Positions 34,446-43,550 of a DNA stretch of 64,000 bases are shown here, piece after piece. Both the position numbers and the translations under genes were made by a program. Below the pieces are notes generated by a model. That model saw nothing but the letters and a program-made list of their open reading frames with translations. It was not told the origin of the DNA and did not search any database. This DNA comes from an uncultured Oscillospiraceae bacterium (GTDB lineage Bacteria > Bacillota > Clostridia > Oscillospirales > Oscillospiraceae): assembly GCA_934589675.1 (NCBI GenBank), contig CAKTOF010000008.1, positions 35,875-99,874 of the forward strand. Direction: 5' to 3'. Each line of letters begins with the position of its first letter. Positions within the stretch are counted from its first letter, which is position 1.

Positions 34446-35495
34446 TCAGCGCTGGCGCTGCGCGGCGCGGTAGTCCGAAGGCGACTTCCCCGTTCTTGTC
34501 TTGAACAGACGGGAAAACGAGTTGGCCTCCTGATAGCCGATGGCCGCCGCGACCTCCGCGATGGACAGGTCCGTCGTGGCGAGCAGCCGCTTGGCGTGAT
34601 CGACGCGCACCTGCGCCAGATAGTCTGAAAACGTCATGCCTGCCTTTTCCTTGAACAGCCGGGAAAAATACGCCGTGGAAAGATAGAGGCTCTGCGCCAC
34701 ATCGCTCAGCAGCAGCGCTTCGTGGAAATGCTCCGAGACATACTGCTTGGCGCGCGCGACCTGCAAATACGCCACGTCGCCGGCCGCATGGCCGAACAGC
34801 TCCGTCGCCTGCCGGACAAATGCGCGGAATTGCTCGGTAAGCTGCTCCGGACGCTTGGCCGACGTGGCCGCGCGAACGAATTCCTGATAGAAATACGTCA
34901 GCCCGTCGACCGGCTCTCCGGCCGGCGCCGCCAGCGCCGAGGCCCACTCCATGCAGCGCACGCTCACCCGGATGACATTCGCTTCATCCAGCGCACCGCA
35001 CAGGGCGAGGAAGCGCTGCGCCGCCGCGTCCGCCTTCTGCCGGTCGCCGAGGCGGACGGCGTCTGTGAGCGCCGCGGCGGATTCCGCCTGCACGTCGGTG
35101 CGGACGGCCTTCTCCTTCGGCTCGCAGCTTCTGTCGCACGCGTCGAAGACGTCGAGAATGTCCGCCGGCCGGATCGGCTTGAGCAGATAGTCCGCCGTCC
35201 CGGCGCGCATGGCGGCGCGCATCGAGTCGAAGTCGTCAAACGCCGTGAGCATGACGATCTGCGCCTGCGGGCAGGCCTCGCGCAGCGGCGCGATGGCCGA
35301 AAGGCCGTCCATGCCCGGCATCCGGATGTCGAGGAAGATGAGATCCGGATCGCGCTCCGACGCCATGCGGATGCCGTCGGCAGCGTTGAGCGCCTGCCCG
35401 CAGTAGATCACGTCCGGGCGGGAGCGGCGCAGGATATGCTCGATCATCTCGCCCTCGAGCGGCTGATCGTCAATGACGAGAACTTTTCGGGTCAT
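34446..35495 (-). CDS. Response regulator, receiver plus AraC-type DNA-binding domain
   Basis: 349 aa. Receiver domain with phospho-acceptor D56 (LIFLDIRMPG), D9/D10 and K106. A linker (~125-245) precedes a C-terminal AraC double helix-turn-helix (LSDVAQSLYLSTAYFSRLFKEKAG and IAEVAAAIGYQEANSFSRLFK). GGAGGTGA precedes ATG 35495, which overlaps the kinase stop as ATGA (4 bp), so the pair is translationally coupled. It probably activates the divergent OYE gene at 37083. Confidence 0.92.
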   Translation of the reverse strand: MTRKVLVIDDQPLEGEMIEHILRRSRPDVIYCGQALNAADGIRMASERDPDLIFLDIRMPGMDGLSAIAPLREACPQAQIVMLTAFDDFDSMRAAMRAGTADYLLKPIRPADILDVFDACDRSCEPKEKAVRTDVQAESAAALTDAVRLGDRQKADAAAQRFLALCGALDEANVIRVSVRCMEWASALAAPAGEPVDGLTYFYQEFVRAATSAKRPEQLTEQFRAFVRQATELFGHAAGDVAYLQVARAKQYVSEHFHEALLLSDVAQSLYLSTAYFSRLFKEKAGMTFSDYLAQVRVDHAKRLLATTDLSIAEVAAAIGYQEANSFSRLFKTRTGKSPSDYRAAQRQR

Positions 35496-36769
35496 TCTCT
35501 CACCTCCGGCTGCATCGGAAGGCAGAGCGTAACGCACGTTCCCTGCCCCGGCATGCTTTCAAAGCTCCAGTGAAACTGCGGCCCGAAGTGACTGGTCAGG
35601 CGGCCGATGACGTTCCGCATACCGATGCCGGTCAGATCCGAGCGGCCGGCGTCGGTCTTTCCCTGACGGATGCGCTCGGCGGTCTCCGCGTCGCATCCGC
35701 AGCCATCATCCCGGACGCAGATGACGACAAAGCCGCGCTCCTGCCGGATGGACAGCGTCAGCGTGCCGCCCTCCGGCTTTGGCTCCAGCCCGTGCAGCAG
35801 CGCGTTTTCCACGATCGGCTGGAGCGTAAAGAGCGGGACGCGCAGGGAAAGGCACGCCGGGTCAACGTCACGCTCATAGCGGATGCGGTCGCGGTATAAA
35901 AGGCGCTTGATGTTGAGGTATTCGTCGATGCCGGCAAGCTCGTCTCTGAGCTGCGGGCTCGCGTCGCGGCTGTTCAGGCTCCGGCGAAACAGCGCGGAGA
36001 GCGAGAATATAGCATTGGCCGTCCGCTCGCTGCCGTCGACGATGGCCAGCTGGCTGATGGCGCCGAGCGTATTGAACAGAAAATGCGGGTTGATCTGCGA
36101 CTGCAGCGCCTTGAATTCCGCCTGACTGAGCAGGCGCTCCGTCTCGAGCTGGACCTGGCGCTGGGCCATGAGCTCCATGCGCTTCTGGTGCAGCTCGGCC
36201 TGCATCCGGTTGTGCAGGCCGGCCTCGGAAATATAGCGCGCCGCGACGGACAGCAGGCTCGCGATCTCCGTGATGCGCCGGTAGTGCACAAACGGCGCGC
36301 CCGTGACCTCCTCCGGTGCCGCGCGCCACGACTCCTCCGGGCAGAGCATCTCGAGCTGCTCCATGTGCTCCGGCTCGACGCGGAAGCCGCTTGCCACGAT
36401 CGTCGCAACGTGGGTTCCCTCGGCGACGACCGGGATGGCCGCGCAGGCGAAGCCGGCGTAACAGCGGTAGAGATACGGCGTCCTGTCGCACGCGCCGCGG
36501 CGGCCGCCGGTCAGCGTGCAGCGCAGGCAGATGTCCCGCAGCTCCTGCGACCCATTGGCCCGGCGGCAGAAGCTATTCTGGAGGTCGTTCATGGTAAGAA
36601 GCCGCTCGTTCTGGCAGGTGCTCATGGAGATGCGGAGGTTGGAGATCGCGTCAATGGAGCGAAGCAGCTCATTGAGCACCTCGTCGCCCATCAGGTCACT
36701 GATCGTCAGCCCGTCCATAAGCTCGCGATCCGGCTCGACGGCCGGGAGCGGCAGTCCGTAATCGATCAA
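35492..36769 (-). CDS. PocR-domain sensor histidine kinase (LytS type)
   Basis: 425 aa, no membrane segments. The N-terminal Cys-rich sensory domain (C52, C68, C81, C84, C94, C103, C109; CLRCTLTGGRRGACD) fits PocR, a ligand or metal-cofactor sensor. A coiled stretch (~185-215) leads to the His-kinase domain with H229 in QSQINPHFLFNTL and the ATPase boxes (ENALLHGLEP and DDGCGCD, then GIGMRNVIGRL). A cytoplasmic sensor suggests detection of an internal metabolite, perhaps the substrate of the divergent OYE reductase. Confidence 0.9.
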   Translation of the reverse strand: MIDYGLPLPAVEPDRELMDGLTISDLMGDEVLNELLRSIDAISNLRISMSTCQNERLLTMNDLQNSFCRRANGSQELRDICLRCTLTGGRRGACDRTPYLYRCYAGFACAAIPVVAEGTHVATIVASGFRVEPEHMEQLEMLCPEESWRAAPEEVTGAPFVHYRRITEIASLLSVAARYISEAGLHNRMQAELHQKRMELMAQRQVQLETERLLSQAEFKALQSQINPHFLFNTLGAISQLAIVDGSERTANAIFSLSALFRRSLNSRDASPQLRDELAGIDEYLNIKRLLYRDRIRYERDVDPACLSLRVPLFTLQPIVENALLHGLEPKPEGGTLTLSIRQERGFVVICVRDDGCGCDAETAERIRQGKTDAGRSDLTGIGMRNVIGRLTSHFGPQFHWSFESMPGQGTCVTLCLPMQPEVRE

Positions 36770-37082
36770 GGGAAGACACCTCTTTGCTTGGATTCCGATC
36801 CGTCAGCCGCACCGGCGCAAGACCCGGCACGGCAGCTGTAAACTTATTGATTGATTTTATCAGATTTCGACGAAAAAAGACAGTCTTATTTCCTCCGCAG
36901 ACCGCACTGTTTGTCCGTCAAGTTGTACAAATTTGCACAGACTTTTTCTACCTGGCAACAATTTTTCTAAAATTCTGCATAAAGTGGGGCAAATTCTGCC
37001 GCCGCATTGTGACCGAAAGCATGTTAAGATAAAGGCAAACCGCTTTTGTGCCCACCAACAACAAATAGGAGGAATGCGTCCC

Positions 37083-39053
37083 ATGAAGAACAAGTACCCC
37101 CATATGTTTGCCCCGATCAAGATCGGCGGCGTCACGTTCAAAAACCGCGTCTGGACTGCGCCGGCCGGCGTACACCTGCTCTCCGGCACGGAGGAGTATC
37201 CCAGTGATCACGTCGTGGCCTACTACGCCGCCAAGGCGCGCGGCGGCGCGGCGAACGTCACCTTCTCCGCGCAGAACATGGATCTCTACAAGCCCTATGA
37301 TCCGGAGCACGCGCACGAGAACATCTTCAACCCAGAGACGCACCGCTTCTGGAACCAGCTGACCGACGCCATCCACTTCTACGGCGCGAAGGCGTCGCTT
37401 GAGCTGCTCGCGTTCAACTACCACGGCTATAACCACGCCGGCAAGCTCGTCGACTACTGCGTCAATGAGCCCGCGCCGGGCGGCCACGCCGACCCGACGT
37501 GCCCGCAGGAGCAGCTGACGCGCCGCGTCATGGAGCAGATCGCCGACACCTACGCCGACGCGGCCGAAAACGCCGTCGCCTGCGGCTTTGACATGATCCT
37601 CATCCACGGCGGCCACGGCCTCATCCTCAGCCAGATCCTCTCGCCGAAGTTCAACACGCGCACGGACGAGTTCGGCGGCAGTCTGGAAAACCGTGCGCGC
37701 TTCCCCATGATGATCCTCGACGCCATCCGTGGTCGCGTCGGCCGGAAGCTGCTCATCGAGTACCGCATCTCCGGCTCGGAGCTGGCCGGCGACGACGGCT
37801 TTACAACGGACACCTGCGTCGATTTCCTCAGCCTCATTCAGGATAAGATCGACATCGCGCACATCTCCGCCGGCAGCTTCCTGTCCGGCACGAACCACAT
37901 CATGCACCCGTCGAACTTCCTCCAGCCCGGCTGCAACGCCTATCTGGCCGAGGCCATCAAAAAGTCCGGCCGCATCCGCATCCCGGTGCTCACGCTCGGC
38001 GCGTTCCAGCGTCCGGAGGACATCGAATCCGCGCTGGCAGAGGGCAAGGCCGACCTCGTCGCCATGGCCCGCGGCATGATCGCCGACCCTGAGATTCCGC
38101 AAAAAGCCTGCACGGACCGCGAGGACGAGATCATTCCGTGCATCAAGTGCTTCCACTGCCTCGACTACCGCCGCGCACCCACGTTCGCCTGCGCCGTCAA
38201 CCCGACGGTCGGCCGTGAGGATCGGCTGCCGCTGCTCGTCCCGCCCGTGGGCGAGAAAAAGCGCGTCGTCATCATCGGCGGCGGCCCGGCCGGTATGCAG
38301 GCCGCCATCACGGCCCGCAGCCGCGGCCACGAGGTCATTTTGCTCGAGCGTGCGGACGTGCTCGGCGGCAAGCTGACGTTCTCTCGTCAGGTGCCGTTCA
38401 AGCATGACCTGCGCAAGTACATGGATTACCTCATCCACATGGTCGAAAAGACCGGCGTCGACGTCCGCCTGAACACGAAGGCCACGCCGGAGCTTGTCGC
38501 CTCGCTCTGCCCGGACGCCGTCATCGCCGCGACGGGCGCGCAGGCCGCCGTCCCGCCCATCCCGGGCATCGGCGGCGAGAACGTCATCATCGCCGAGGAG
38601 TGCTACCGCCGCGCGCTTGCGGGCACGTTTGCCGCGCATGAGGTCGCCGTGCTCGGCGGCGGCGACGTCGGCTGCGAGACGGCGCTCTACCTCGCCACGG
38701 AGCTCGGCTGCAAGGTCACGCTCGTGGAAATGACGGACGAGATCGCCCGCGAGGCCGCCGCCATCCCGCGCGCGGCGCTGCTCGCGCACATGGAAGGCAC
38801 GGTCGACTACCGCGTCAACGCCCGCTGCACCGGCGTCACGCCGGACGGCCTTTCCTACGTCGACGCGCAGGGCGAGGAGCACTTCATCCCCGCCGAAGCC
38901 GTCGTTCTTGCCGCCGGCATGAAGCCGCGCAACGACGAGGCCGAGGCCTTCCGCCTGACGGCCGAGCAGTTCTTCCCCGTCGGCGACTGCGTCACGCCCA
39001 AAAACGTCCGCACCGCCTCCCGCACCGGCTACGACGCCGCGATCCAGCTATAA
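37083..39053 (+). CDS. OYE-family FMN/FeS/FAD oxidoreductase, paralog 2
   Basis: 656 aa. OYE barrel (GGVTFKNRVWTAPAGVH at the start; ILIHGGHGLILSQILSP with the barrel's His/Gly loop), cysteine cluster CIKCFHC-x10-C, and FAD/NAD loops GGGPAGMQA and GGGDVGCETALYL. ATG 37083 is set by TAGGAGG (37066-37072) with 10-bp spacing. It is divergent from the PocR kinase/AraC regulator pair, which probably controls it. It should reduce an activated alkene. The active-site loop differs from paralogs 1 and 3, so the three probably act on different substrates. Confidence 0.9.
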   Translation: MKNKYPHMFAPIKIGGVTFKNRVWTAPAGVHLLSGTEEYPSDHVVAYYAAKARGGAANVTFSAQNMDLYKPYDPEHAHENIFNPETHRFWNQLTDAIHFYGAKASLELLAFNYHGYNHAGKLVDYCVNEPAPGGHADPTCPQEQLTRRVMEQIADTYADAAENAVACGFDMILIHGGHGLILSQILSPKFNTRTDEFGGSLENRARFPMMILDAIRGRVGRKLLIEYRISGSELAGDDGFTTDTCVDFLSLIQDKIDIAHISAGSFLSGTNHIMHPSNFLQPGCNAYLAEAIKKSGRIRIPVLTLGAFQRPEDIESALAEGKADLVAMARGMIADPEIPQKACTDREDEIIPCIKCFHCLDYRRAPTFACAVNPTVGREDRLPLLVPPVGEKKRVVIIGGGPAGMQAAITARSRGHEVILLERADVLGGKLTFSRQVPFKHDLRKYMDYLIHMVEKTGVDVRLNTKATPELVASLCPDAVIAATGAQAAVPPIPGIGGENVIIAEECYRRALAGTFAAHEVAVLGGGDVGCETALYLATELGCKVTLVEMTDEIAREAAAIPRAALLAHMEGTVDYRVNARCTGVTPDGLSYVDAQGEEHFIPAEAVVLAAGMKPRNDEAEAFRLTAEQFFPVGDCVTPKNVRTASRTGYDAAIQL

Positions 39054-39055
39054 AC

Positions 39056-39093
39056 AAAAAGCCCGCCGGTGGAGTCACATCCATCGGCGGGCT
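39056..39093 (-). terminator. Hairpin between OYE paralog 2 and the minus-strand genes
   Basis: A 14-bp stem (AGCCCGCCGGTGGA / TCCATCGGCGGGCT, one wobble). The T-run is on the minus strand (TTTTTG), so it terminates the leftward transcript and is only a stem for the plus strand. Confidence 0.75.
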
Positions 39094-39117
39094 ATCGATC
39101 ATCCGAGCCTCGCAGAG

Positions 39118-39325
39118 TTTCGCCGCCGCAGCGGCGAAATCGATTCGGATCATTTTTTCCGGCGACCGGTGCGTCGGAAAAAATTCCTTGCGCCCTGCAA
39201 GTGTGGAATTTGTGCGCCCGCGGCGCACAAATTATGCGCGCGGCAGGGCGCAGTCCTTTTCAAACGGGAGCCCAGCGGAGCGGGTCCCGTTTGAGATCGT
39301 GTCAAACCTCGTTTTTGACACGATC
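39118..39325. repeat. Array of five or more tandem and nested hairpins
   Basis: Within ~210 bp: TTTCGCCGC/GCGGCGAAA (39118-39139); a 12-bp stem 39153-39164/39172-39183; an outer stem TGCGCCCTGC/GCAGGGCGCA (39189-39198/39243-39252) enclosing a perfect 12-bp stem (39207-39218/39222-39233); TCAAACGGGA/TCCCGTTTGA (39260-39294); and GATCGTGTCAAA/TTTGACACGATC (39295-39325), which overlaps the stop codon of the next gene. No ORF. It could be a structured RNA or a folded repeat remnant. Confidence 0.7.
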
Positions 39326-39754
39326 GGGCTCCGGCTGCGGCGGGAACGTCATCTCCTCCCAGCGCTGCCACTTGAACAGACGCGCCATCTGCCGGACGAC
39401 CGGCCGGCCCAGCGACTTCTGGTACGAGCGCACAAGGCCGTTGTAGACGTCGCGGAATGTGGTCAGCTCCTCCTCCAGCTCCGCGCGCTCCGGCCCGGGC
39501 GCCGGACAGAGGGCATAGAGCCGGTTGGCCGCCGCAACGGCGTCCCACACATGGCGGCAGTCCGCCGCGCGCCCTTCCGGTGCAAAGATGCCGGCCGCAG
39601 CAAGCTCCTGCCGCGCCTGCGTCTCCCACTCCGCGATCAGCTCGCGGACATACGGATACTGCCGGTCAGCACGGAACCGCCATTTGTCGAGCACATTGGC
39701 GCACGCGATGGCCACGATCATCAAAAACAGCACGATCGAGATCAGAATCGGCAA
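39302..39754 (-). CDS. Small membrane-anchored protein, unknown
   Basis: 150 aa. One N-terminal TM segment (LISIVLFLMIVAIACANVL) and a soluble helical domain with the pattern VYNGLVRSYQKSLGRPVVRQMARLFKW. This faintly recalls the C-terminal motif of LemA proteins (YNxxVxxYN...P), but identity is not certain. The TTG start has GGGAGGAG at a 6-bp spacing. It is 14 bp after the 5'-nucleotidase-domain gene, so both are one operon. Function unknown. Confidence 0.7.
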   Translation of the reverse strand: MPILISIVLFLMIVAIACANVLDKWRFRADRQYPYVRELIAEWETQARQELAAAGIFAPEGRAADCRHVWDAVAAANRLYALCPAPGPERAELEEELTTFRDVYNGLVRSYQKSLGRPVVRQMARLFKWQRWEEMTFPPQPEPDRVKNEV

Positions 39755-39768
39755 CGCTGTCTCCTCCC

Positions 39769-40554
39769 TTATCGTTCAAAATCCGCCTTCCGGCGCCACT
39801 TGCGGCCGTTGAAGGCCACCATCAGGATCACCACAAACACCGCCAGCACTGGCGGAATGCTGCTGATGATCTCATTTTCCCGCGCGCCGTAGAGAATGAT
39901 CCGCCGCGCGGGCAGCTCCGTCACGCCCTCACGCGCGATGCGCTCGGAGACGATCTGCCGCAGCAGCCCGACCGCATCCTCCTCCGGCTCCGGCACGTCA
40001 TAGCCGTAATCGGTAAAAAACGACGCGGGCGCGGCGGCCGTGTAGACCGTATCATCCAGCGCGAGCGCCTCGCCGCCGCGCTCTGCGTCGTAGAGGCGCC
40101 GTTCGGGCAGCGCAGGCACATTATAAATGACCTCCAGCCCCGAAAGCTGCAAAAATCCGTCCCATTTCGACGCTGCGCGGTCGAGGCACTCCTTCTCGTC
40201 CAGCGTCAGGTGCGAGCAGGCGTGCAGCAGCACCTGCTCAAGCTGCGCGCCGGTCAGCGAGAAGCAATAGACCGTCTCGTCGCGCGGCAGCGACTGTGCA
40301 AGCGTCTGCTCGTCGACGCTGCCGGCCGGCAGGTTGAGCCCGAGCAGGCCGGACGGCACAAAGGCAAAGTCCGTTCCTGCCGCCTCCCGCAGCGCGTCGG
40401 CCACATAGCTTCCAAGCGGCGTGGAGTCGACCATGGCGCCATGGCTGTCCGTCGCGTCCAATGGCAGCTGCGCCTGGCCGACGGCGACAGCTGCTGCGCC
40501 TGTGCTAAGCGCGAGCGATACGAAAAGCGCGCCCAGCGCGCGCAATGCTTTCAG
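39769..40554 (-). CDS. Membrane-anchored protein with a lone 5'-nucleotidase C-terminal domain
   Basis: About 261 aa. An N-terminal signal (ALRALGALFVSLALSTGAAAVAV) and a C-terminal TM segment (IPPVLAVFVVILMVAF + basic tail) flank a domain matching the 5'-nucleotidase C-terminal fold (LGSYVADALREAAGTDFAFVPSG and ETVYCFSLTGAQLEQVLLHA). The catalytic metallophosphoesterase domain that normally precedes it is absent. A promoter at 40588-40616 puts the transcript start near 40581, so the ATG at 40644 cannot be used; CTG 40554 behind AAGGGGG is the best start, which is uncommon. Confidence 0.65.
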   Translation of the reverse strand: MKALRALGALFVSLALSTGAAAVAVGQAQLPLDATDSHGAMVDSTPLGSYVADALREAAGTDFAFVPSGLLGLNLPAGSVDEQTLAQSLPRDETVYCFSLTGAQLEQVLLHACSHLTLDEKECLDRAASKWDGFLQLSGLEVIYNVPALPERRLYDAERGGEALALDDTVYTAAAPASFFTDYGYDVPEPEEDAVGLLRQIVSERIAREGVTELPARRIILYGARENEIISSIPPVLAVFVVILMVAFNGRKWRRKADFER

Positions 40555-40587
40555 ACCGATCGTCCCCCTTCTTTGTTGCGTGCTCTT

Positions 40588-40616
40588 ATCATAGCACACG
40601 CCCGTCTGTGTTGCAA
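40588..40616 (-). promoter_or_regulatory. Promoter of the 5'-nucleotidase-domain gene
   Basis: Minus-strand TTGCAA (40616-40611), 17-bp spacer, TATGAT (40593-40588) with extended TGC. It limits the gene start to below about 40580. Confidence 0.65.
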
Positions 40617-40679
40617 ACAAACAGAGTATTCCGGATTTGCACAACGCCTATCTCATTTTGCTCCGCTCATTTGTAGATA

Positions 40680-40708
40680 TTGACGATTCGTCGAAGAAAT
40701 CATATAGT
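40680..40708 (+). promoter_or_regulatory. Promoter of the Dpp/Opp operon
   Basis: TTGACG (40680-40685), 17-bp spacer, TATAGT (40703-40708). It lies 66 bp upstream of the ATG at 40775. Confidence 0.75.
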
Positions 40709-40774
40709 GATTTATATGGGAACCCCCGGCCCCTATTCTAATGGCGAACTATAGGATTTGGAGGAAAAAAAGTG

Positions 40775-42424
40775 ATGAAAACACGAAAACTTACCGCGCT
40801 TCTTCTCGCAGTCTGTATGATCCTCGGCATTCTCGCCGGCTGCGGCGGCAAGGACGCCGGCACCAGTGACAGCGGCACGACCACCCCGTCCGGCGACCAG
40901 GCCTCCACCCCCGCGCCCGGCGGCGACAGCCAGACCTCTGACCCCGGTCAGGTCTCCGGCTCGACCTCATCGGACGGCGACACATACGCCCGCAAGACCG
41001 CGGACGGCACGCTGACCGTCGGCCTGACCGACACGGCCGACTCGTTCGATCCGTCCGTCTCGTTCAACACGACCGGCATCCAGCTCGTCTACGACCAGAT
41101 TCTCATTAAGGACCCGTTCACGCACGAGATCACAAGCAACATCGCCGAAAGCTGGGAGTACACTGACGACTGCACGCTCGTCGTCAAATTCAAGGAAGGC
41201 GTCACCTTCTCCAACGGCGAGACCATGACCGCCGAGGACGCGCTGTACTCCCTGCACCGCATGATCCTCACGAACTCCCGCTGGTCCACGTTCGTCGACG
41301 CGTTCAACTTTGAAAAGAGCACGGCCGACGGCCTGACCCTCACGCTCGTGACCGACGAGCCGTTCGGCCCGGGCCTCAACTACCTGACCAGCCGCTACGC
41401 CTCCGTCCTGTGCAAGTCCTACGCAGAGAGCTGCTCTGACGAGGACTTCTGGGATAAGCCCGTCGGCACCGGCCCGTACGTCTGCAAGGAGAACGTCTCC
41501 GGCTCGCACTCCACCTACGAAGCCCGCAGCGACTACTGGGGCGAGGCGCCCGCCATCACCACCATCACCGCCAAGTACTACGCCGAGCAGTCTTCCATGA
41601 TGCTCGACTACGAAAACGGCGACCTCGACATGGCCTTTGACCTGTCCGTCTCCGACGCCAAGCGCGTCACCGAGGGCGGCGTCGAGCACAGCACCTATGT
41701 CCTGGCTCCCGTGTACGACACCTACACCATCGCGCTTCCGGAGTACGTCGAGGCGTTTGACGACGTCCGCGTCCGCGAGGCCATCGCCCACGCCATCGAC
41801 GCCAACGCCATCACGTCCTCGGCCATGAGCGTGCTCGGCAAGCCCGCCACCTCCACCCTGCCGGACGGCGTTGACTACAAGATCGCCGTCGGCGCGTATG
41901 AGTACGACGTCGACAAGGCCAAGGAGCTTCTGGCTGACGCCGGCATCAAGGAAGGCGACCTGACCCTCCGCTTCGTCGTCGTCAACAGCTCCACGAACAA
42001 CAACATCGCCGAGCTCGTCCAGTTCTACCTCAAGGCCATCGGCATCAACGTCGACATCACGAGCGCCGACCTGCCGACCGCCGTCCCGCTGTTCATGGCC
42101 GGTGAGACCGAGCTCGTCATCAACTCCATGGGCGCGAGCGCGCAGGATCCGGACCAGCAGTACGACACGGTCAAGGCCTCCTCCACGAACGCCACCGTCC
42201 GCATCACCGATTCGGAGATGGACGGCTACCTCATGACCGGCCGCAACTCCGTCGACCCGGACGTCCGCCGCGAGAATTACGAAAACGCGCAGAAGTGGCT
42301 CTATGACAGCTACCGCGAGATCCCGATCTGCGACGTGTACGAGTGCTTCATCTACCGCGACTACATTTCGAGCTTCGCCACGATCTCGCCCGCCGCGCCG
42401 AACCTGCGCTTTGTTACATTCTAA
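40775..42424 (+). CDS. Family 5 (peptide/opine/nickel) ABC substrate-binding lipoprotein
   Basis: 549 aa. The lipobox LAGC follows a short signal, then a Ser/Thr/Gly/Pro linker and an SBP_bac_5 fold (LTVGLTDTADSFDP; FKEGVTFSNGETMTAEDALYSLHRM; SVDPDVRRENYENAQKWLYDSYREIPICDVYE). Either GTG 40772 or ATG 40775 fits GGAGG (40760-40764); ATG is chosen. It is the receptor of the importer encoded by the next four genes and probably binds a short peptide or related compound. Confidence 0.92.
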   Translation: MKTRKLTALLLAVCMILGILAGCGGKDAGTSDSGTTTPSGDQASTPAPGGDSQTSDPGQVSGSTSSDGDTYARKTADGTLTVGLTDTADSFDPSVSFNTTGIQLVYDQILIKDPFTHEITSNIAESWEYTDDCTLVVKFKEGVTFSNGETMTAEDALYSLHRMILTNSRWSTFVDAFNFEKSTADGLTLTLVTDEPFGPGLNYLTSRYASVLCKSYAESCSDEDFWDKPVGTGPYVCKENVSGSHSTYEARSDYWGEAPAITTITAKYYAEQSSMMLDYENGDLDMAFDLSVSDAKRVTEGGVEHSTYVLAPVYDTYTIALPEYVEAFDDVRVREAIAHAIDANAITSSAMSVLGKPATSTLPDGVDYKIAVGAYEYDVDKAKELLADAGIKEGDLTLRFVVVNSSTNNNIAELVQFYLKAIGINVDITSADLPTAVPLFMAGETELVINSMGASAQDPDQQYDTVKASSTNATVRITDSEMDGYLMTGRNSVDPDVRRENYENAQKWLYDSYREIPICDVYECFIYRDYISSFATISPAAPNLRFVTF

Positions 42425-42457
42425 GGGACTGGCAACCGCCTGAACGCATTTCGGATT

Positions 42458-42491
42458 ACGGCGCCTCCGACCCCATTGCCGGAGGCGCCGT
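42458..42491 (+). promoter_or_regulatory. Stem-loop between the binding-protein and permease genes
   Basis: A perfect 12-bp repeat (ACGGCGCCTCCG / CGGAGGCGCCGT) followed by a weak pyrimidine tract. As at 382-414, it probably lowers read-through so that the binding protein is in excess. Confidence 0.6.
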
Positions 42492-42560
42492 CTCTTTCCG
42501 GATGCCGACAGATGGCGCGATCATTGCCGTACCCCACCGGTCACGTTTAGGAGTGAGAGT

Positions 42561-43550
42561 ATGATCAGATACATCATCCGCCGCATTCTGCTGATGATCC
42601 CGGTCCTGCTGGGCGTCATCTTTATTGTGTTCACCATCAACCATTTCGGCCCGGGCGACCCCGTCGCCGCGCTGCTCGGCGGCAACTACACGCAGGAGCA
42701 GTACGACGCGAAGGAGCAGGAGCTCGGCCTTGACAAGTCGTTTGCCGTCCAGTTCGTCGGCTACGTCAAGGGCATCGTCACGCACTTCGACCTCGGCACG
42801 TCGTTCCAGAGCAAGCGCCCCGTCAGCACGGAGATCCTCGAGCGCTTCCCGACGACGCTGTTCCTCGGCATGCTCGGCGTCATCCTGACCGTCATCGTCG
42901 GCATCCCATTCGGCATCGTGTCAGCGACAAAGCAATATTCCGCGCTTGACTACGTCGTGACGATCATCTCGCTCATCTTCGCGTCCATCCCGAGCTTCTG
43001 GATGGCCATGATGATGCAGCTGCAGTTATCGTATAAGCTCGGCTGGTTCCCCGCGACGTACTCGGCCACGAACGCGGCGAGCATGATCATGCCCGTGCTG
43101 ACGCTCGGCCTGTCGCCGGTCGCGACCGTCACGCGCATGACGCGCTCGTCCATGCTCGACGTCATCCGGCAGGATTACATCCGCACGGCGCGCGCAAAGG
43201 GCCTCAGCGAGCGCGACGTCATCTGGAAGCACGCGCTCAAAAACGCGCTCATTCCGGTCATCACGGTCGTCGGCATGCAGCTGGGCACCGTCATCGCCGG
43301 CTCGGTCGTCGTGGAGGCCATCTTCTCCATCCCCGGCCTCGGCTCGCTGCTTATGGCGGCCATCAACAACAAGAACTACCCGATCATTCAGGGCTGCGTC
43401 CTGTTTATGTCGCTGTTCATCTCGCTGATGAACCTGCTTGTCGACCTGATCTACGGCTTCGTCGACCCGCGCATCAAGGCGCAGTATGGCTCGCGCAAAA
43501 AGCGCAGAAAAAAACCGGCCCATGAGGAGAAAAAGGAGGCGGCAGCATGA
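42561..43550 (+). CDS. dppB: Dpp/Opp-type ABC permease
   Basis: 329 aa, six TM segments. N-terminal MIRYIIRRILLMIPVLLGVIFIVF and the EAA-like loop YIRTARAKGLSERDVIWKHALKNALIPVITVVG are diagnostic. A basic C-terminal tail (KKRRKKPAHEEKKE) extends into the cytoplasm. The next gene overlaps by 4 bp. Confidence 0.93.
   Translation: MIRYIIRRILLMIPVLLGVIFIVFTINHFGPGDPVAALLGGNYTQEQYDAKEQELGLDKSFAVQFVGYVKGIVTHFDLGTSFQSKRPVSTEILERFPTTLFLGMLGVILTVIVGIPFGIVSATKQYSALDYVVTIISLIFASIPSFWMAMMMQLQLSYKLGWFPATYSATNAASMIMPVLTLGLSPVATVTRMTRSSMLDVIRQDYIRTARAKGLSERDVIWKHALKNALIPVITVVGMQLGTVIAGSVVVEAIFSIPGLGSLLMAAINNKNYPIIQGCVLFMSLFISLMNLLVDLIYGFVDPRIKAQYGSRKKRRKKPAHEEKKEAAA

Noticed and set aside
36933..37082. Upstream extension of OYE paralog 2
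   Set aside because: The extra 50 residues have no OYE homology pattern and cover the divergent promoter gap. AGGAGG is spaced for the ATG at 37083.
39118..39325. Integron attC sites or a CRISPR array as the explanation of the hairpin series
   Set aside because: The hairpins differ in sequence and spacing. There is no attC core (RYYYAAC/GTTRRRY pairs), no integrase, no regular repeat-spacer pattern and no cas gene.
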